Under the pieces are notes generated by a model. It was given only the letters and a program-made list of their open reading frames with translations. It had not been told where the DNA came from and ran no database searches. A DNA stretch of 64,000 nt from Actinomycetota bacterium (GTDB taxonomy: Bacteria > Actinomycetota > Actinomycetes > Streptosporangiales > Streptosporangiaceae). The position numbers and the translations under genes were made by a program. The stretch spans positions 1 through 64,000 of the forward strand of contig DAHVAR010000179.1 of the NCBI GenBank assembly GCA_027314515.1, written 5' to 3'. Below, one piece after another: positions 10,206 through 19,486 of this stretch (positions within the stretch are counted from its first letter, which is position 1; each line of letters starts with the position of its first letter).

Positions 10206-11981
10206 ATGACGACAGGCGAAGCCGCGGGCCGGGCCGGCGCAGCCCGAACGACAGGCGAAGCCGCCGGCCGAACCGCGCTGCCCATGGTCGTGCAGCGGGA
10301 CCTGCCGGTCCCCATGGATGACGGCCTGATACTGCGAGCGGACGTGTTCCGGCCGCCGGGTACGGGCCCGTTCCCGGTGATCATGTCGCTCGGACCGTAC
10401 GGGAAGAGCCTGCCGTTCCAGTCCGACTGGTTCGCAAGCCGCTGGGAGCGGCTGCTGGCCGGCCATCCCGAGATCGCTGACGGGTCCAGCTGCGCGCAGA
10501 TGAACTGGGAGACGGTGGACCCGGAGCGGTGGATCCCGCTGGGCTACGCCGTGATCCGCGTCGACTCGCGCGGGGCTGGCCGCTCGCCAGGCATGCTCGA
10601 CCTGCTATCCCCGCGAGAGATCCGCGATTTCTACCTGGCCATCGAATGGGCCGGCGGGCTGCCGTGGAGCAACGGGCGGGTGGGCCTGTGCGGCATCTCC
10701 TATTACGCCATGAACCAGTGGCTGGTGGCCGCGCTGCGGCCGCCGCATCTGGCCGCCATCCTGCCCTGGGAGGGCGCCAGCGACCACTACCGGGACATGT
10801 CGCGCCACGGCGGGATCTTCAGCAACGGGTTCTTCGAGCGCTGGTATCCGCGCCAGGTGCTGCCGATGCAGCACGGCCTCGGCACCGCGGGCGCTCGCAG
10901 CCCCTGGGTCAGCGACGGACTGGCCAGCGGACCGCAGACGCTCCCGGACGCGCAGCTACGGGAGTTGCGCACCGACTACCTCGGCGGCCTTCGCTCGCAC
11001 TCGCTGGATGACGGCTGGCACGCCGAGCGCACCGCTGACCTCGGGCAGATCCAGGTGCCACTGCTGTCGGCGGCGAACTGGGGCGGCCTCGGCCTGCACA
11101 GCCGGGGCAACTTCGAGGGCTTCACGCGGGCGGGCTCGGCTGCCAAGTGGCTGGAAGTCCACACCGGCCGGCACGAGGAGCTCTTCTATACCGTGCACGG
11201 ACTGGACCTTCAGCGGCGGTTCTTCGACCGCTTCCTCAAGGGCGCGGACAACGGCTGGGACTCCGAGCCACCGGTGATGATCTCCGTCCGGCACGCGGAC
11301 GGCACCATCCACCGCCGCGGCGCGGACGCATGGCCGCTGCCCGGGACGCAGTGGACCCGCTGGCACCTGGACGCCGCCGCGGCAGCGCTGCTGACCTCGG
11401 CGGCGCCGCCCCGCGAGGCGGCCAGCGCCGCTTTCGACGGCCTCCGCGACGGAGTCACATTCAGCTCAGCCCCGTTGCCAGCCCCGCTCGAACTCACCGG
11501 ACCGCTCGTCGCCAACCTGCAGGTCAGCGCGGACGGCGACGACGCCGACCTGTTCCTGACCTTGCGGGCGTTCGGCCCCGACGGCGGCGAGGTGACCTTC
11601 CAGGGCGCGAACGACCCTCGCGCACCGCTGTCGCAGGGCTGGCTCCGGCTGTCCCACCGCGCTGTCGATCCGGCCCGGTCGCTGCCCTGGCGCCCCTGGC
11701 ACAGTCACATCCGGGCCGAGCCGGCCAGCCCTGGCCAGGTCTACCCGGCGGCCGTGGAGATGTGGCCGACGTGTGTCGTGCTGCCGGCCGGCTACCGGCT
11801 GGCGCTGACGGTGGCCGGCCGCGACTTTGCCCGGCCGGCCGGGCAGGACGGTTTCCACGGCTCCGGGCCGTTCGCGCATGATGACCCGGCAGACCGGCCG
11901 CCGTCGCGACGGGCCGTCGTCGCTCGCGTGCACACCGGCGGCCGCGCGCCGTCCGCCCTGCTGCTGCCCGTCATCAGGTAA
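10206..11981 (+). CDS. CocE/NonD family hydrolase (X-Pro dipeptidyl-peptidase-like)
   Basis: RADVFRPPGTGPFPVIMSLGPYGK; VRVDSRGAGRSPG; GLCGISYYAMNQW; C-terminal jelly-roll region. Start ATG 10206 with AAGGAG upstream. Confidence 0.85.
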   Translation: MTTGEAAGRAGAARTTGEAAGRTALPMVVQRDLPVPMDDGLILRADVFRPPGTGPFPVIMSLGPYGKSLPFQSDWFASRWERLLAGHPEIADGSSCAQMNWETVDPERWIPLGYAVIRVDSRGAGRSPGMLDLLSPREIRDFYLAIEWAGGLPWSNGRVGLCGISYYAMNQWLVAALRPPHLAAILPWEGASDHYRDMSRHGGIFSNGFFERWYPRQVLPMQHGLGTAGARSPWVSDGLASGPQTLPDAQLRELRTDYLGGLRSHSLDDGWHAERTADLGQIQVPLLSAANWGGLGLHSRGNFEGFTRAGSAAKWLEVHTGRHEELFYTVHGLDLQRRFFDRFLKGADNGWDSEPPVMISVRHADGTIHRRGADAWPLPGTQWTRWHLDAAAAALLTSAAPPREAASAAFDGLRDGVTFSSAPLPAPLELTGPLVANLQVSADGDDADLFLTLRAFGPDGGEVTFQGANDPRAPLSQGWLRLSHRAVDPARSLPWRPWHSHIRAEPASPGQVYPAAVEMWPTCVVLPAGYRLALTVAGRDFARPAGQDGFHGSGPFAHDDPADRPPSRRAVVARVHTGGRAPSALLLPVIR

Positions 11982-12080
11982 CGGGCTCGCCTGCTGCCGG
12001 TCAGTCGGCTCACTGACTCGGGTCGGCGGGTCATCGGCTCACTGGCGCGGGCCGACTGGTCCCGGGCACCGCAGCCAGCG

Positions 12081-13010
12081 TCAGCCCCAGCCGTGCGGCT
12101 CGCTGTCCAGCAGGCCAAGGTCGGCCAGGCCACGGCGCAGCCGCCCGGTCGCCTCCTCGTCGAGGTCCAGCAACGGCAGCCGGACTCCGCCGGCGGGCCG
12201 GCCGAATATCGCCATTGCCGCCTTGACCGACGCCGGGTAGCCGGTCTCGCGGAGCAGGTGCCACAGCGCCGACGCCCGGTACTGCAGCGGCCGGGCGCGG
12301 TCCGTGGCGCCGTCGCGGCAGGCCTCATACAGGCTGGTCACCAGCCCCGGCGCGAGAACAGCCGAGGGCGAGAAGCAGCCTGCTCCGCCGACCGGCATGG
12401 AGGTGAGCAAGTACTCGATCCCGGTGAGCATGGCGAAGCCTGGCCGCAGCGCGCTGGTGCGTGCGCAAGCCTCCGTGAAGGACTGCATGTCATAGCTGGC
12501 ATCTTTTACCCCGGCGAAGTTGTCGCACCGGCCGATCAGCTCCGCCAGCAGGTCGGCGTCCAGTCCCACGCCGAGCCGGCTCGGGAAGTTGTAGGCGAGC
12601 ACGTCAACCGATACGGCCCTGGCGACCGCGGTGAAGTGAGCCAGCAGGGCCTTCCGCGGCGGCCGCCAGTGGTAGGGAGTGACGACCACGACAGCCGCGG
12701 CACCTGCCTTCTCGGCATGCTGGGCCAGCTCGATCACCTGGTCGGTGCCGGGCAGGCTGACGTGCGCGACGACGGGAACTCGCCCGCCCGCGGCACCGAC
12801 TGCCGTCTCGACCAGGCGCATGCGCTCGGCCATGCCCAGGTTGAGCGACTCGCCCGTGTGCATCGGCAGCGCCAGGCCGTGCACGCCGCGGGCGATGAGG
12901 AAGTCGCAGATCAGCTCGAGCGTGTCCAGGTCCAGGTCGCCGGCCTGGGTGAACGGGGTGACCGGGGCGCCGATGACGCCACCGATCCCGGCTGCCGGTG
13001 GTACGGGCAT
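12081..13010 (-). CDS. Dihydrodipicolinate synthase (DapA/NAL) family lyase/aldolase (second paralog)
   Basis: GVIGAPVTPFTQAGDLDLDTL; TPYHWRPP; FAGVKDASYD Schiff-base Lys. Confidence 0.85.
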   Translation of the reverse strand: MPVPPAAGIGGVIGAPVTPFTQAGDLDLDTLELICDFLIARGVHGLALPMHTGESLNLGMAERMRLVETAVGAAGGRVPVVAHVSLPGTDQVIELAQHAEKAGAAAVVVVTPYHWRPPRKALLAHFTAVARAVSVDVLAYNFPSRLGVGLDADLLAELIGRCDNFAGVKDASYDMQSFTEACARTSALRPGFAMLTGIEYLLTSMPVGGAGCFSPSAVLAPGLVTSLYEACRDGATDRARPLQYRASALWHLLRETGYPASVKAAMAIFGRPAGGVRLPLLDLDEEATGRLRRGLADLGLLDSEPHGWG

Positions 13011-13053
13011 GAATCTCTCCTTCGGGCCGACTCCAGACTGAGCGAAGGGCGTG

Positions 13054-14151
13054 TCAGCCTGACGCGCTCGCGGTGTCGGGCCGGGTCATGGTGATGATCG
13101 GCCGGATCGCCTCCCTGCCAGCCAGCGCCGCGAACGCGGCCGCGACGTCGGGCAGCGCGTACTGCTGTGCGGTGAGCGGTCCGGTCACGACCGCGCCAGC
13201 GGCCAGCAGCGAGATCATGGCCGGGTAGGCACTCGGGCTGGAGCGAACGCCAAGCACAGTCAGCTCGTCGAGCACCAGCGGATCGGCTGGCAGCTCGGCG
13301 CTCCGGCCGCCGGCCAGGCCGAGTACCGCGATCGTCCCGCCGCGCCGGGCCGCGCGCATGGCCTGCGCCAGCACCGCGGGATTGCCCGAGCAGTCGAAGA
13401 CGTAGTCCGCGCCGCGGCCGTCAGCCGCTGCGCGAACCGCGGCAACCGGATCGGCGGTGCTGTAATCGACAACTTCGGTGCTGCCCAGTTCGCGGGCGGT
13501 GACTAGCCGCTTGCCGCGGCCTACCGTGATCACCCTGGTTGCGCCGGCGGCTCGCGCCACCTGCAGCATCAGCAAGCCGAGCAGGCCAGGGCCGAACACG
13601 GCCACGCATGACCCGGCTTCCAGCCGGGCGCGCCTGGCCGCGTGCACGGTCAGCGCGCCCTGGTTGACGAGCGCCGCCGCCACGTCGCTCACCTGCGGCG
13701 GCACCGTGTGCAGGGCAACTGCCGGCCGGACCGCGTACTCGGCCAGCGCGCCGGGAGCGGTGTGGCCGTACAGCTTGAAACCTGGTTCGCGCACCCGCTC
13801 GCACAGGTTGTACCGGCCGGACCGGCACATCGGGCACATCCCGCAGCCGGTGTGGTTTTCGGCCACCACCCGATCGCCGAGAGCAAGGCCGCTGCGCTCG
13901 GTACCTGGGCCGAGCGCGGCCACCTCGCCGGACCACTCGTGCCCGATGATGAAAGGCAACGCGGGCGGCCAGGTCCCGCGGTAGTCTCCGGCCACGATCT
14001 TCAGGTCGGTGCCGCAGATCCCGCAGGCCAGCACCCGGCACAGGACCTCGCCGTGGCCGGGCTGCGGCACCGGCAGCCGCTCGACGGTCAGCCGGCCGAA
14101 ATCCCGCAGCACGGCCGCGTCCATCTCGGCCGGGACGCTGCCTGCGGTCAT
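13054..14151 (-). CDS. Zn-dependent MDR alcohol/polyol dehydrogenase
   Basis: ACGICGTDLKI, GHEWSGEV, NHTGCGMCPMCRSGRYNLC structural Zn site, VFGPGLLGLL Rossmann motif. Confidence 0.9.
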   Translation of the reverse strand: MTAGSVPAEMDAAVLRDFGRLTVERLPVPQPGHGEVLCRVLACGICGTDLKIVAGDYRGTWPPALPFIIGHEWSGEVAALGPGTERSGLALGDRVVAENHTGCGMCPMCRSGRYNLCERVREPGFKLYGHTAPGALAEYAVRPAVALHTVPPQVSDVAAALVNQGALTVHAARRARLEAGSCVAVFGPGLLGLLMLQVARAAGATRVITVGRGKRLVTARELGSTEVVDYSTADPVAAVRAAADGRGADYVFDCSGNPAVLAQAMRAARRGGTIAVLGLAGGRSAELPADPLVLDELTVLGVRSSPSAYPAMISLLAAGAVVTGPLTAQQYALPDVAAAFAALAGREAIRPIITMTRPDTASASG

Positions 14152-14999
14152 CGCTGCGACCCGGATCCGGCGGCGCTCAGCCCGTCGGCGGCAGGACTGT
14201 CCGGTGCCTCGGGCGACTCGACGGCCCCGTGCTGGCTGGCCCCGCCGAGCGCGGCCCAGATCTCGCTGGCCCGGCGCACCACGTGATCGGCCACCGCCTC
14301 CGCGATTTCCTCAGCTCGTGCCTCGTCGGCCAGCTCCGGCCGCCCGTACCAGCCGGTCGGCGCGATGTCATGGAAGTCCTGCAGCACCGGGTAGACGTCC
14401 GGCCGCCGGAACAAGCCGTGCGCGGTCTCGCCCGCGGCCAGGTTGCTGGCCTCGATCCGGCGGTCGAGCCGGACCAGGCCGGGCTCGTAGGCCAGCACCG
14501 CCGCCGTCTCCATCGACCCGGCGTGGGTGAACTCCATCTCCTCCGGATACATGCTGTGGGTGATCACGTGCGTCTCGGCGATCACGATCTGCACCCGGTG
14601 CCGCTGCTGCGCCTCGGCTGCCGCCAGCCGCAGCGTCGCCGAGTTACCCTCGTGCCAGTTCACCAGCACGATACGGGACACCCCGGCGTGGCTGAGCGCA
14701 GCGCAGACGTCGGCGACAACGGCCGACATCGTGGCTGGCGACAGCGACAGCGATCCTGGCCACGGCAGGTGATAGGGCGCCACGCCGACCGGACCGAGTG
14801 GCGCGACAACGGTGTCCAGCCGGAATGCCACCCGTTCGGCGATGGACTGCGCCGCGAAGGCATCGGTGCCGAGCGGCAGATGACCGCCGTGCTGTTCGAC
14901 GCTGCCAGCCGCGATGACCGCCGTGCCGGTCGCCGCCAGCATCCTGGCGGCCACCGGCTGCGAGAGCCGCTCGAGCTGGCGATCGGGGTGGCGCGGCAT
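14148..14999 (-). CDS. Creatininase/creatinine amidohydrolase family protein
   Basis: AAGSVEQHGGHLPLGTDAF and NWHEGNSATLRLAAAEA motifs; 4-nt overlap with the dehydrogenase. Confidence 0.85.
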   Translation of the reverse strand: MPRHPDRQLERLSQPVAARMLAATGTAVIAAGSVEQHGGHLPLGTDAFAAQSIAERVAFRLDTVVAPLGPVGVAPYHLPWPGSLSLSPATMSAVVADVCAALSHAGVSRIVLVNWHEGNSATLRLAAAEAQQRHRVQIVIAETHVITHSMYPEEMEFTHAGSMETAAVLAYEPGLVRLDRRIEASNLAAGETAHGLFRRPDVYPVLQDFHDIAPTGWYGRPELADEARAEEIAEAVADHVVRRASEIWAALGGASQHGAVESPEAPDSPAADGLSAAGSGSQR

Positions 15000-15005
15000 G
15001 GGCTG

Positions 15006-16925
15006 TCAGCCTCCGTATCCCGCGGTAGCGCCCTGCGCGACCGCCTTGCGGTGAGCGCCAATCGGCGTTTCCCAAGCTTCGGTGACGACGTCGACCAGCG
15101 CCGGGCCGTCGCTGCGCAGCGCGGACGCCAGCGCCGCGGCCAGCCCGGCGGGCTCGGTGACGCGCTCGGCCCGCAGCCCGAAGCCACGGGCGACCTCGGC
15201 ATAGGCGATGTCGGCGAAGTCGTCGTCTTCGTAGCCGCGGCCGAAGGTGATCCGCCGGTACCAGCGGATCCAGCCGAGCGAGCGGTTGTTCAGCACGACG
15301 ATGGAAACGGGCAGTCCGAGCTCGGTCAGTGTGGCCAGCTCGCCGACTGCGTAGCCAAGCGCGCCATCGCCGGTCAGCACCACCGTGCGGCCGGCCGGCC
15401 CGTCCGTCGCCGCGGCGGCAGTGGCAGCGCCGATCGCGGCCGGCACAGCGTAGCCAAGCCCCGCCAGCCCGCGCGGGCTCACGACCTGGCGCCCCGGCAT
15501 CCGCTGCTCGAAGTAGACGCCGCCCCAGCCGCTGGCCAGGCTGGCGTCACAGATGAGCCGGTCGGCTGGCCCGAGGGCCTGCTCCAGCGCGGCGAGCACG
15601 CGCTGCGGCGCGATGGGCACGGCGTCGCTGGCCCGCTCCCGGTCACGCGCCGCCCGCCAGTCTGCCGCGAGTTCCGCCAGCCGGGCCCGCCACTGGCCGC
15701 GGTCCGGTTCGCTCTCGCCGCGGTCCGGTTCGCCCTCGGCGCGGCCGCCAGCCGTGGCCGCGCCACCGGTCTCCGCGCCACCGGTCTCCGCGCCGTTACC
15801 GAGTTCGGCCAGCAGGGCCTCCAGGCCCGCCCGCGCGTCGGCGAGCAGCCCGGCGGTGAGGCCGAACGCCCTGCCCAGCTCTGCCGGGTCGATGTCAAGC
15901 TGAACCACATCCTGGCCGGGCCGCGGAAGCGCCCATCCGTACGTGGCGCCGCCGCTGGCCTTGGCCCCGGCGAGCAGCACGACGTCGGCTTCAGCGAGTG
16001 CGGCGGCGGCCGCGCTGCTGCCCATCGTGCCGGTCACGCCGACACTCAGTGGATGGTCCTCAGCGATCGCTCCCTTGCCGGTCAGCGTCGTCCCGACGGC
16101 TGCCGACAGGCGCTGCGCCAGTGCCGTGACCGCCGGACCGGCGCCCGAGTGCATGACTCCGCCGCCGGCCAGCAGGAATGGGCGGGCAGCACGACGGAGC
16201 ACGTGCGCCGCGGCGACGACGTCGGCAGGCTCGGGCGGCGGGCGGAACGCCGGGTAGGCGCCGAACCGGAGCGAGCCCGCCTGCGGTACCGCCGGCGCAG
16301 CCGGACCGTCAAGCACGTCCTGCGGCAGCAGCAGCGCGACCGGGCCCGGGCGGCCGCTTGTCGCGGTCCTGAATGCCTGCCGGACAAGACCGGGCATCGA
16401 GGCCGCGTCCGGGATGGCGGCCAGCCATTTGGTTACCGGTGCCAGCAGCGCTGCCTGGTCGAGCGCCTGCGACGCGGCACCCCGGTACCGGTGTGCCGCC
16501 ATCCGTGTGGGCAGATCGCTGACCAGAGCAATGACCGGGACCGACGCGCCCAGCGCTTCGCCGAGCCCGGAGGGCAGCTTGGCCGCGCCCGGCCCGACCG
16601 TCGCATCGCAGATGCCGGCCCGCCCGGTCACCCGCGCGTAACCGTCGGCCGCGTAGGCGGCCGACCGCTCATCCCGCGTCAGCACGTGCACGATGGCCGG
16701 CTCCCGGTCCAGGATCGCGTCGTACAGCGCCAGCGTCTGCCCGCCGGGAACGCCGAAAACGTGCCGGACACCGTGCTCGGCCAGCAGGCTCACCAGGAGC
16801 GCCCCGCCGTGGCTGGCGGGCCCCTGCCCGCTGTCACCTGGCGCCGGCGCCCGGCCCGCTACCGCGATCCGGGTGCCTTGCCCGCCTGGGTGCGGATCCA
16901 CGCCGACGACCGGCCTTTCCGGCAT
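15006..16925 (-). CDS. Thiamine-pyrophosphate-dependent enzyme (acetolactate synthase/benzoylformate decarboxylase-like)
   Basis: RDERSAAYAADGYARVTG (Glu), GDGALGYAVGELATL...NN TPP motif; start likely ATG 16925 (ORF track 17006). Confidence 0.85.
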   Translation of the reverse strand: MPERPVVGVDPHPGGQGTRIAVAGRAPAPGDSGQGPASHGGALLVSLLAEHGVRHVFGVPGGQTLALYDAILDREPAIVHVLTRDERSAAYAADGYARVTGRAGICDATVGPGAAKLPSGLGEALGASVPVIALVSDLPTRMAAHRYRGAASQALDQAALLAPVTKWLAAIPDAASMPGLVRQAFRTATSGRPGPVALLLPQDVLDGPAAPAVPQAGSLRFGAYPAFRPPPEPADVVAAAHVLRRAARPFLLAGGGVMHSGAGPAVTALAQRLSAAVGTTLTGKGAIAEDHPLSVGVTGTMGSSAAAAALAEADVVLLAGAKASGGATYGWALPRPGQDVVQLDIDPAELGRAFGLTAGLLADARAGLEALLAELGNGAETGGAETGGAATAGGRAEGEPDRGESEPDRGQWRARLAELAADWRAARDRERASDAVPIAPQRVLAALEQALGPADRLICDASLASGWGGVYFEQRMPGRQVVSPRGLAGLGYAVPAAIGAATAAAATDGPAGRTVVLTGDGALGYAVGELATLTELGLPVSIVVLNNRSLGWIRWYRRITFGRGYEDDDFADIAYAEVARGFGLRAERVTEPAGLAAALASALRSDGPALVDVVTEAWETPIGAHRKAVAQGATAGYGG

Positions 16926-16960
16926 CCGACCTGCACGAGATGCCCGCAGAGGGTAGGAAG

Positions 16961-16974
16961 TGCAACCGTTTGCA
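16961..16974. promoter_or_regulatory. LacI-type operator-like site, TGCAACCGTTTGCA
   Basis: Near-perfect palindrome about 36 nt upstream of the TPP enzyme start. Confidence 0.6.
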
Positions 16975-17107
16975 GAATGCTCGCGCACCCGCGCCTGGAT
17001 TGTCAAGGGCGGGCGCCCGGTCCAGTCCGCGGCCCGGCGTCAGGCGCTCCCGGCGTACCTCCGCGGCCCGGCGCCAGGCGCTTCCCCGGCGCCAGGAACT
17101 TCCGGCG

Positions 17108-18139
17108 TCAGTCCGCGGCGCGTGGCGCCGCGGTGGATCCGCGGATGACCAATTCGCCGGAGATCAGCACCGTTTCGGGATTCCGGTCCGGATCGTCGAC
17201 CAGCGACATGAGCAACTCCGCCGCCCGCGCGCCGACGTCGTACTGCGGGATCCGGATCGTGGTCAGGGGCGGCTGCAGGCGGCCGGCCAGCAGCATGTCG
17301 TTGAAGCCCACTACTGAGATGTCCTGCGGGCACGCAATCCCTCGCTCTGCGGCTGCGGCGATGATGCCGATCGCCAGCAGGTCGTTGCCCGCGACCACCC
17401 CGGTGACGCGCGGGTGCCTGGTGAGCAGGTCCTGCGCTGTGGCATAGCCCGCATCCTCGTCGAAGGCGACAGCCTCGAGTGCCGCCACCTCTTTCAGGCC
17501 GAGCCGGGCCACCGTCTGGTCGAAGCTGGCCCGGCGCCGGGCGCCGTTGGAGGTGGCCAGCGGTCCGCCGACGAACGCCAGCCGGCGATGGCCGAGGGAG
17601 TACAGGTGCTCGGCTGCCTCGAGCGCGCCGTGGAAGTCATCCGGGACAACCGCAGACACGCCGCCGCGGTCGATGGTCCTGTTGACCAGCACGAGTGGAG
17701 CGTTGCCCGATCGCAGCTCGTTCACCAGCGGGTCGTCGCGAAGCGCCATGGCCAGGAGCAGGCCATCCACCTGGCTTTCCAGCATGGCCGCGACCTGGCG
17801 CCTGGCCTTGCCCAGGTCGTTGTCGGTGCTGGACAGCAGCAGCGAGTAGCCCGCTCGGTCCAGAACGTCCTCAGCGCCGCGCACCGTGGGCGGGAAGAAC
17901 GGGTTGGTGATGTCCGGGACGACCATCCCTATGGACAGCGAGCGCCTGGTCTTCAAGGCTCGCGCCATCCCGTTCACCCGGTAACCGAGACCGTCGGCGG
18001 TCTCCCGCACGCGCTCCAGGGTCTGCGGATTGAGCAGCGCGGCGGTCCGCTCGTTCAGCGCGCGGGATGCGGTGGAGATGTGCACCCCGGCCGCCTCGGC
18101 GACATCCTTGAGCCGGGGAGAACGGCGCGCAGCGGCCAT
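17108..18139 (-). CDS. LacI family transcriptional regulator
   Basis: RLKDVAEAAGVHISTASRALN HTH; periplasmic-binding effector domain. Confidence 0.95.
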   Translation of the reverse strand: MAAARRSPRLKDVAEAAGVHISTASRALNERTAALLNPQTLERVRETADGLGYRVNGMARALKTRRSLSIGMVVPDITNPFFPPTVRGAEDVLDRAGYSLLLSSTDNDLGKARRQVAAMLESQVDGLLLAMALRDDPLVNELRSGNAPLVLVNRTIDRGGVSAVVPDDFHGALEAAEHLYSLGHRRLAFVGGPLATSNGARRRASFDQTVARLGLKEVAALEAVAFDEDAGYATAQDLLTRHPRVTGVVAGNDLLAIGIIAAAAERGIACPQDISVVGFNDMLLAGRLQPPLTTIRIPQYDVGARAAELLMSLVDDPDRNPETVLISGELVIRGSTAAPRAAD

Positions 18140-18165
18140 CGCCCACCCCGCCTTCCGCGTCGGAT

Positions 18166-18179
18166 CGCAAACGCTAGCA
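18166..18179. promoter_or_regulatory. LacI-type operator-like site, CGCAAACGCTAGCA
   Basis: 12/14 to consensus, about 27 nt upstream of the lacI-type gene start at 18139. Confidence 0.45.
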
Positions 18180-18311
18180 CTAAACGATAACTAAATTGTA
18201 CCAGCCGCTGACCACGCGGTTCTCTGGCCGTGAGCAGGCACCCCGGCCGCGACCTGCGCCCGGGCGGCCCGGCGGGCCTTGACAGTGCGGGACAGCCATC
18301 GCTAGCGTCGA

Positions 18312-18325
18312 TGCAAACGGTTGCC
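18312..18325. promoter_or_regulatory. LacI-type operator-like site, TGCAAACGGTTGCC
   Basis: 13/14 match; upstream of the alpha/beta hydrolase at 18392. Confidence 0.55.
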
Positions 18326-18391
18326 GGCAGACATGCCCCCTAGTACGCCGGCCTGCGCGCGTTCCTGCCCTGGCGACGGAAGGAGACGGTA

Positions 18392-19456
18392 GTGCCGGAC
18401 GTCGAGATCACCTCGGCAGTGGCCAACTGGGGCCCGCGGTTCACGGCCCAGGGCGTCGACCCCGGCGACTTCGCCCGGGTAACCGGTCCGCTCGAGCGCT
18501 GGGCGGACTGGCTCGGGGCCTGGAGTGCTAACGGTGACCTGCACGCGACGCTCGCGCGTGAGGCCGAGGATGCGGGCCGGTTCCTTACTGCGGGGCAAGC
18601 CTGGGTCCACGCCGCGCTCAGTTATCACTTCGCCAAGTTCGTCTGGATGCTTGACCTGGACAGGCACCGGGTTGCCGCCGACCAGGCGGTGGCAGCGATG
18701 AACCGCGCGCACCGGCTGCTCGATGCCACCGCCGAGCGGGTGGAGATCGACTTCGATGGCGCCACCATGATCGGTAACCTGCGCAGGCCGGCGGGCGCGC
18801 AGCGGCCGCCGCTGGTGCTGCTGATCGCCGGCCTTGACTCGACCAAGGAAGAGTTCTTCGCGGTGGAGAACGTGTTCCTGGCGCGCGGAATGGCAACGTT
18901 CTCGCTGGACGGCCCTGGTCAGGGCGAGACGGGCTATGCCCTCAAGATCCGCCCGGACTTCGAGGCGCCGGTGGCCGCCGTGCTGGACGTGCTGTGCGCC
19001 CGCAGCGACCTCGACGGGAGCCGGGTAGGCCTGCTGGGAGTGAGCCTCGGCGGCTACTACGGTGCCAGGGCGGCCGCCTTCGAGCCGCGCATCAGGGCGG
19101 TGGTGATCTCCGGCGGTCCCTACGACTACGGCGCGCTCATCCGCGACCGGGCGCCGCACAGCTTCGCGACGTTCGCGCACAACAGCGGAACTGCCACGCC
19201 GGAGGAGACCTACGAGTTCGCCGCCCGGCTGACCCTGGCGGGCGTGCTCGATCAGCTGAGCCAGCCCATGATCGTGGTCTTCGGCAAGCGTGACCGGCTC
19301 ATCCCCTGGCAGCACGCCGAACGGGTAGCGCGCGAGGCCAGAAACGCCGACCTGTGGCTCTTCGAGGAGGGCAACCACGTCTGCATGAACCTCACCTACC
19401 GATGGCGACCGCAGGCGGCGGACTGGCTGGCCGAGCGGCTGGGTGAGATCTCCTGA
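18392..19456 (+). CDS. Alpha/beta hydrolase, 2,6-dihydropseudooxynicotine hydrolase-like (paralog of 2487..3527)
   Basis: GLDSTKEEF motif, GVSLGG nucleophile elbow, same N-terminal cap layout. Confidence 0.8.
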   Translation: MPDVEITSAVANWGPRFTAQGVDPGDFARVTGPLERWADWLGAWSANGDLHATLAREAEDAGRFLTAGQAWVHAALSYHFAKFVWMLDLDRHRVAADQAVAAMNRAHRLLDATAERVEIDFDGATMIGNLRRPAGAQRPPLVLLIAGLDSTKEEFFAVENVFLARGMATFSLDGPGQGETGYALKIRPDFEAPVAAVLDVLCARSDLDGSRVGLLGVSLGGYYGARAAAFEPRIRAVVISGGPYDYGALIRDRAPHSFATFAHNSGTATPEETYEFAARLTLAGVLDQLSQPMIVVFGKRDRLIPWQHAERVAREARNADLWLFEEGNHVCMNLTYRWRPQAADWLAERLGEIS

Positions 19457-19486
19457 CCGGGCACCCGCCAGCCCGGCGGGTGCTCA

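Noticed and set aside
14229-17447. 1072-aa plus-strand ORF
   Set aside because: Antisense to the TPP enzyme/creatininase/dehydrogenase genes; low-complexity Arg/Gly/His-rich translation without motifs, typical of high-GC antisense frames.
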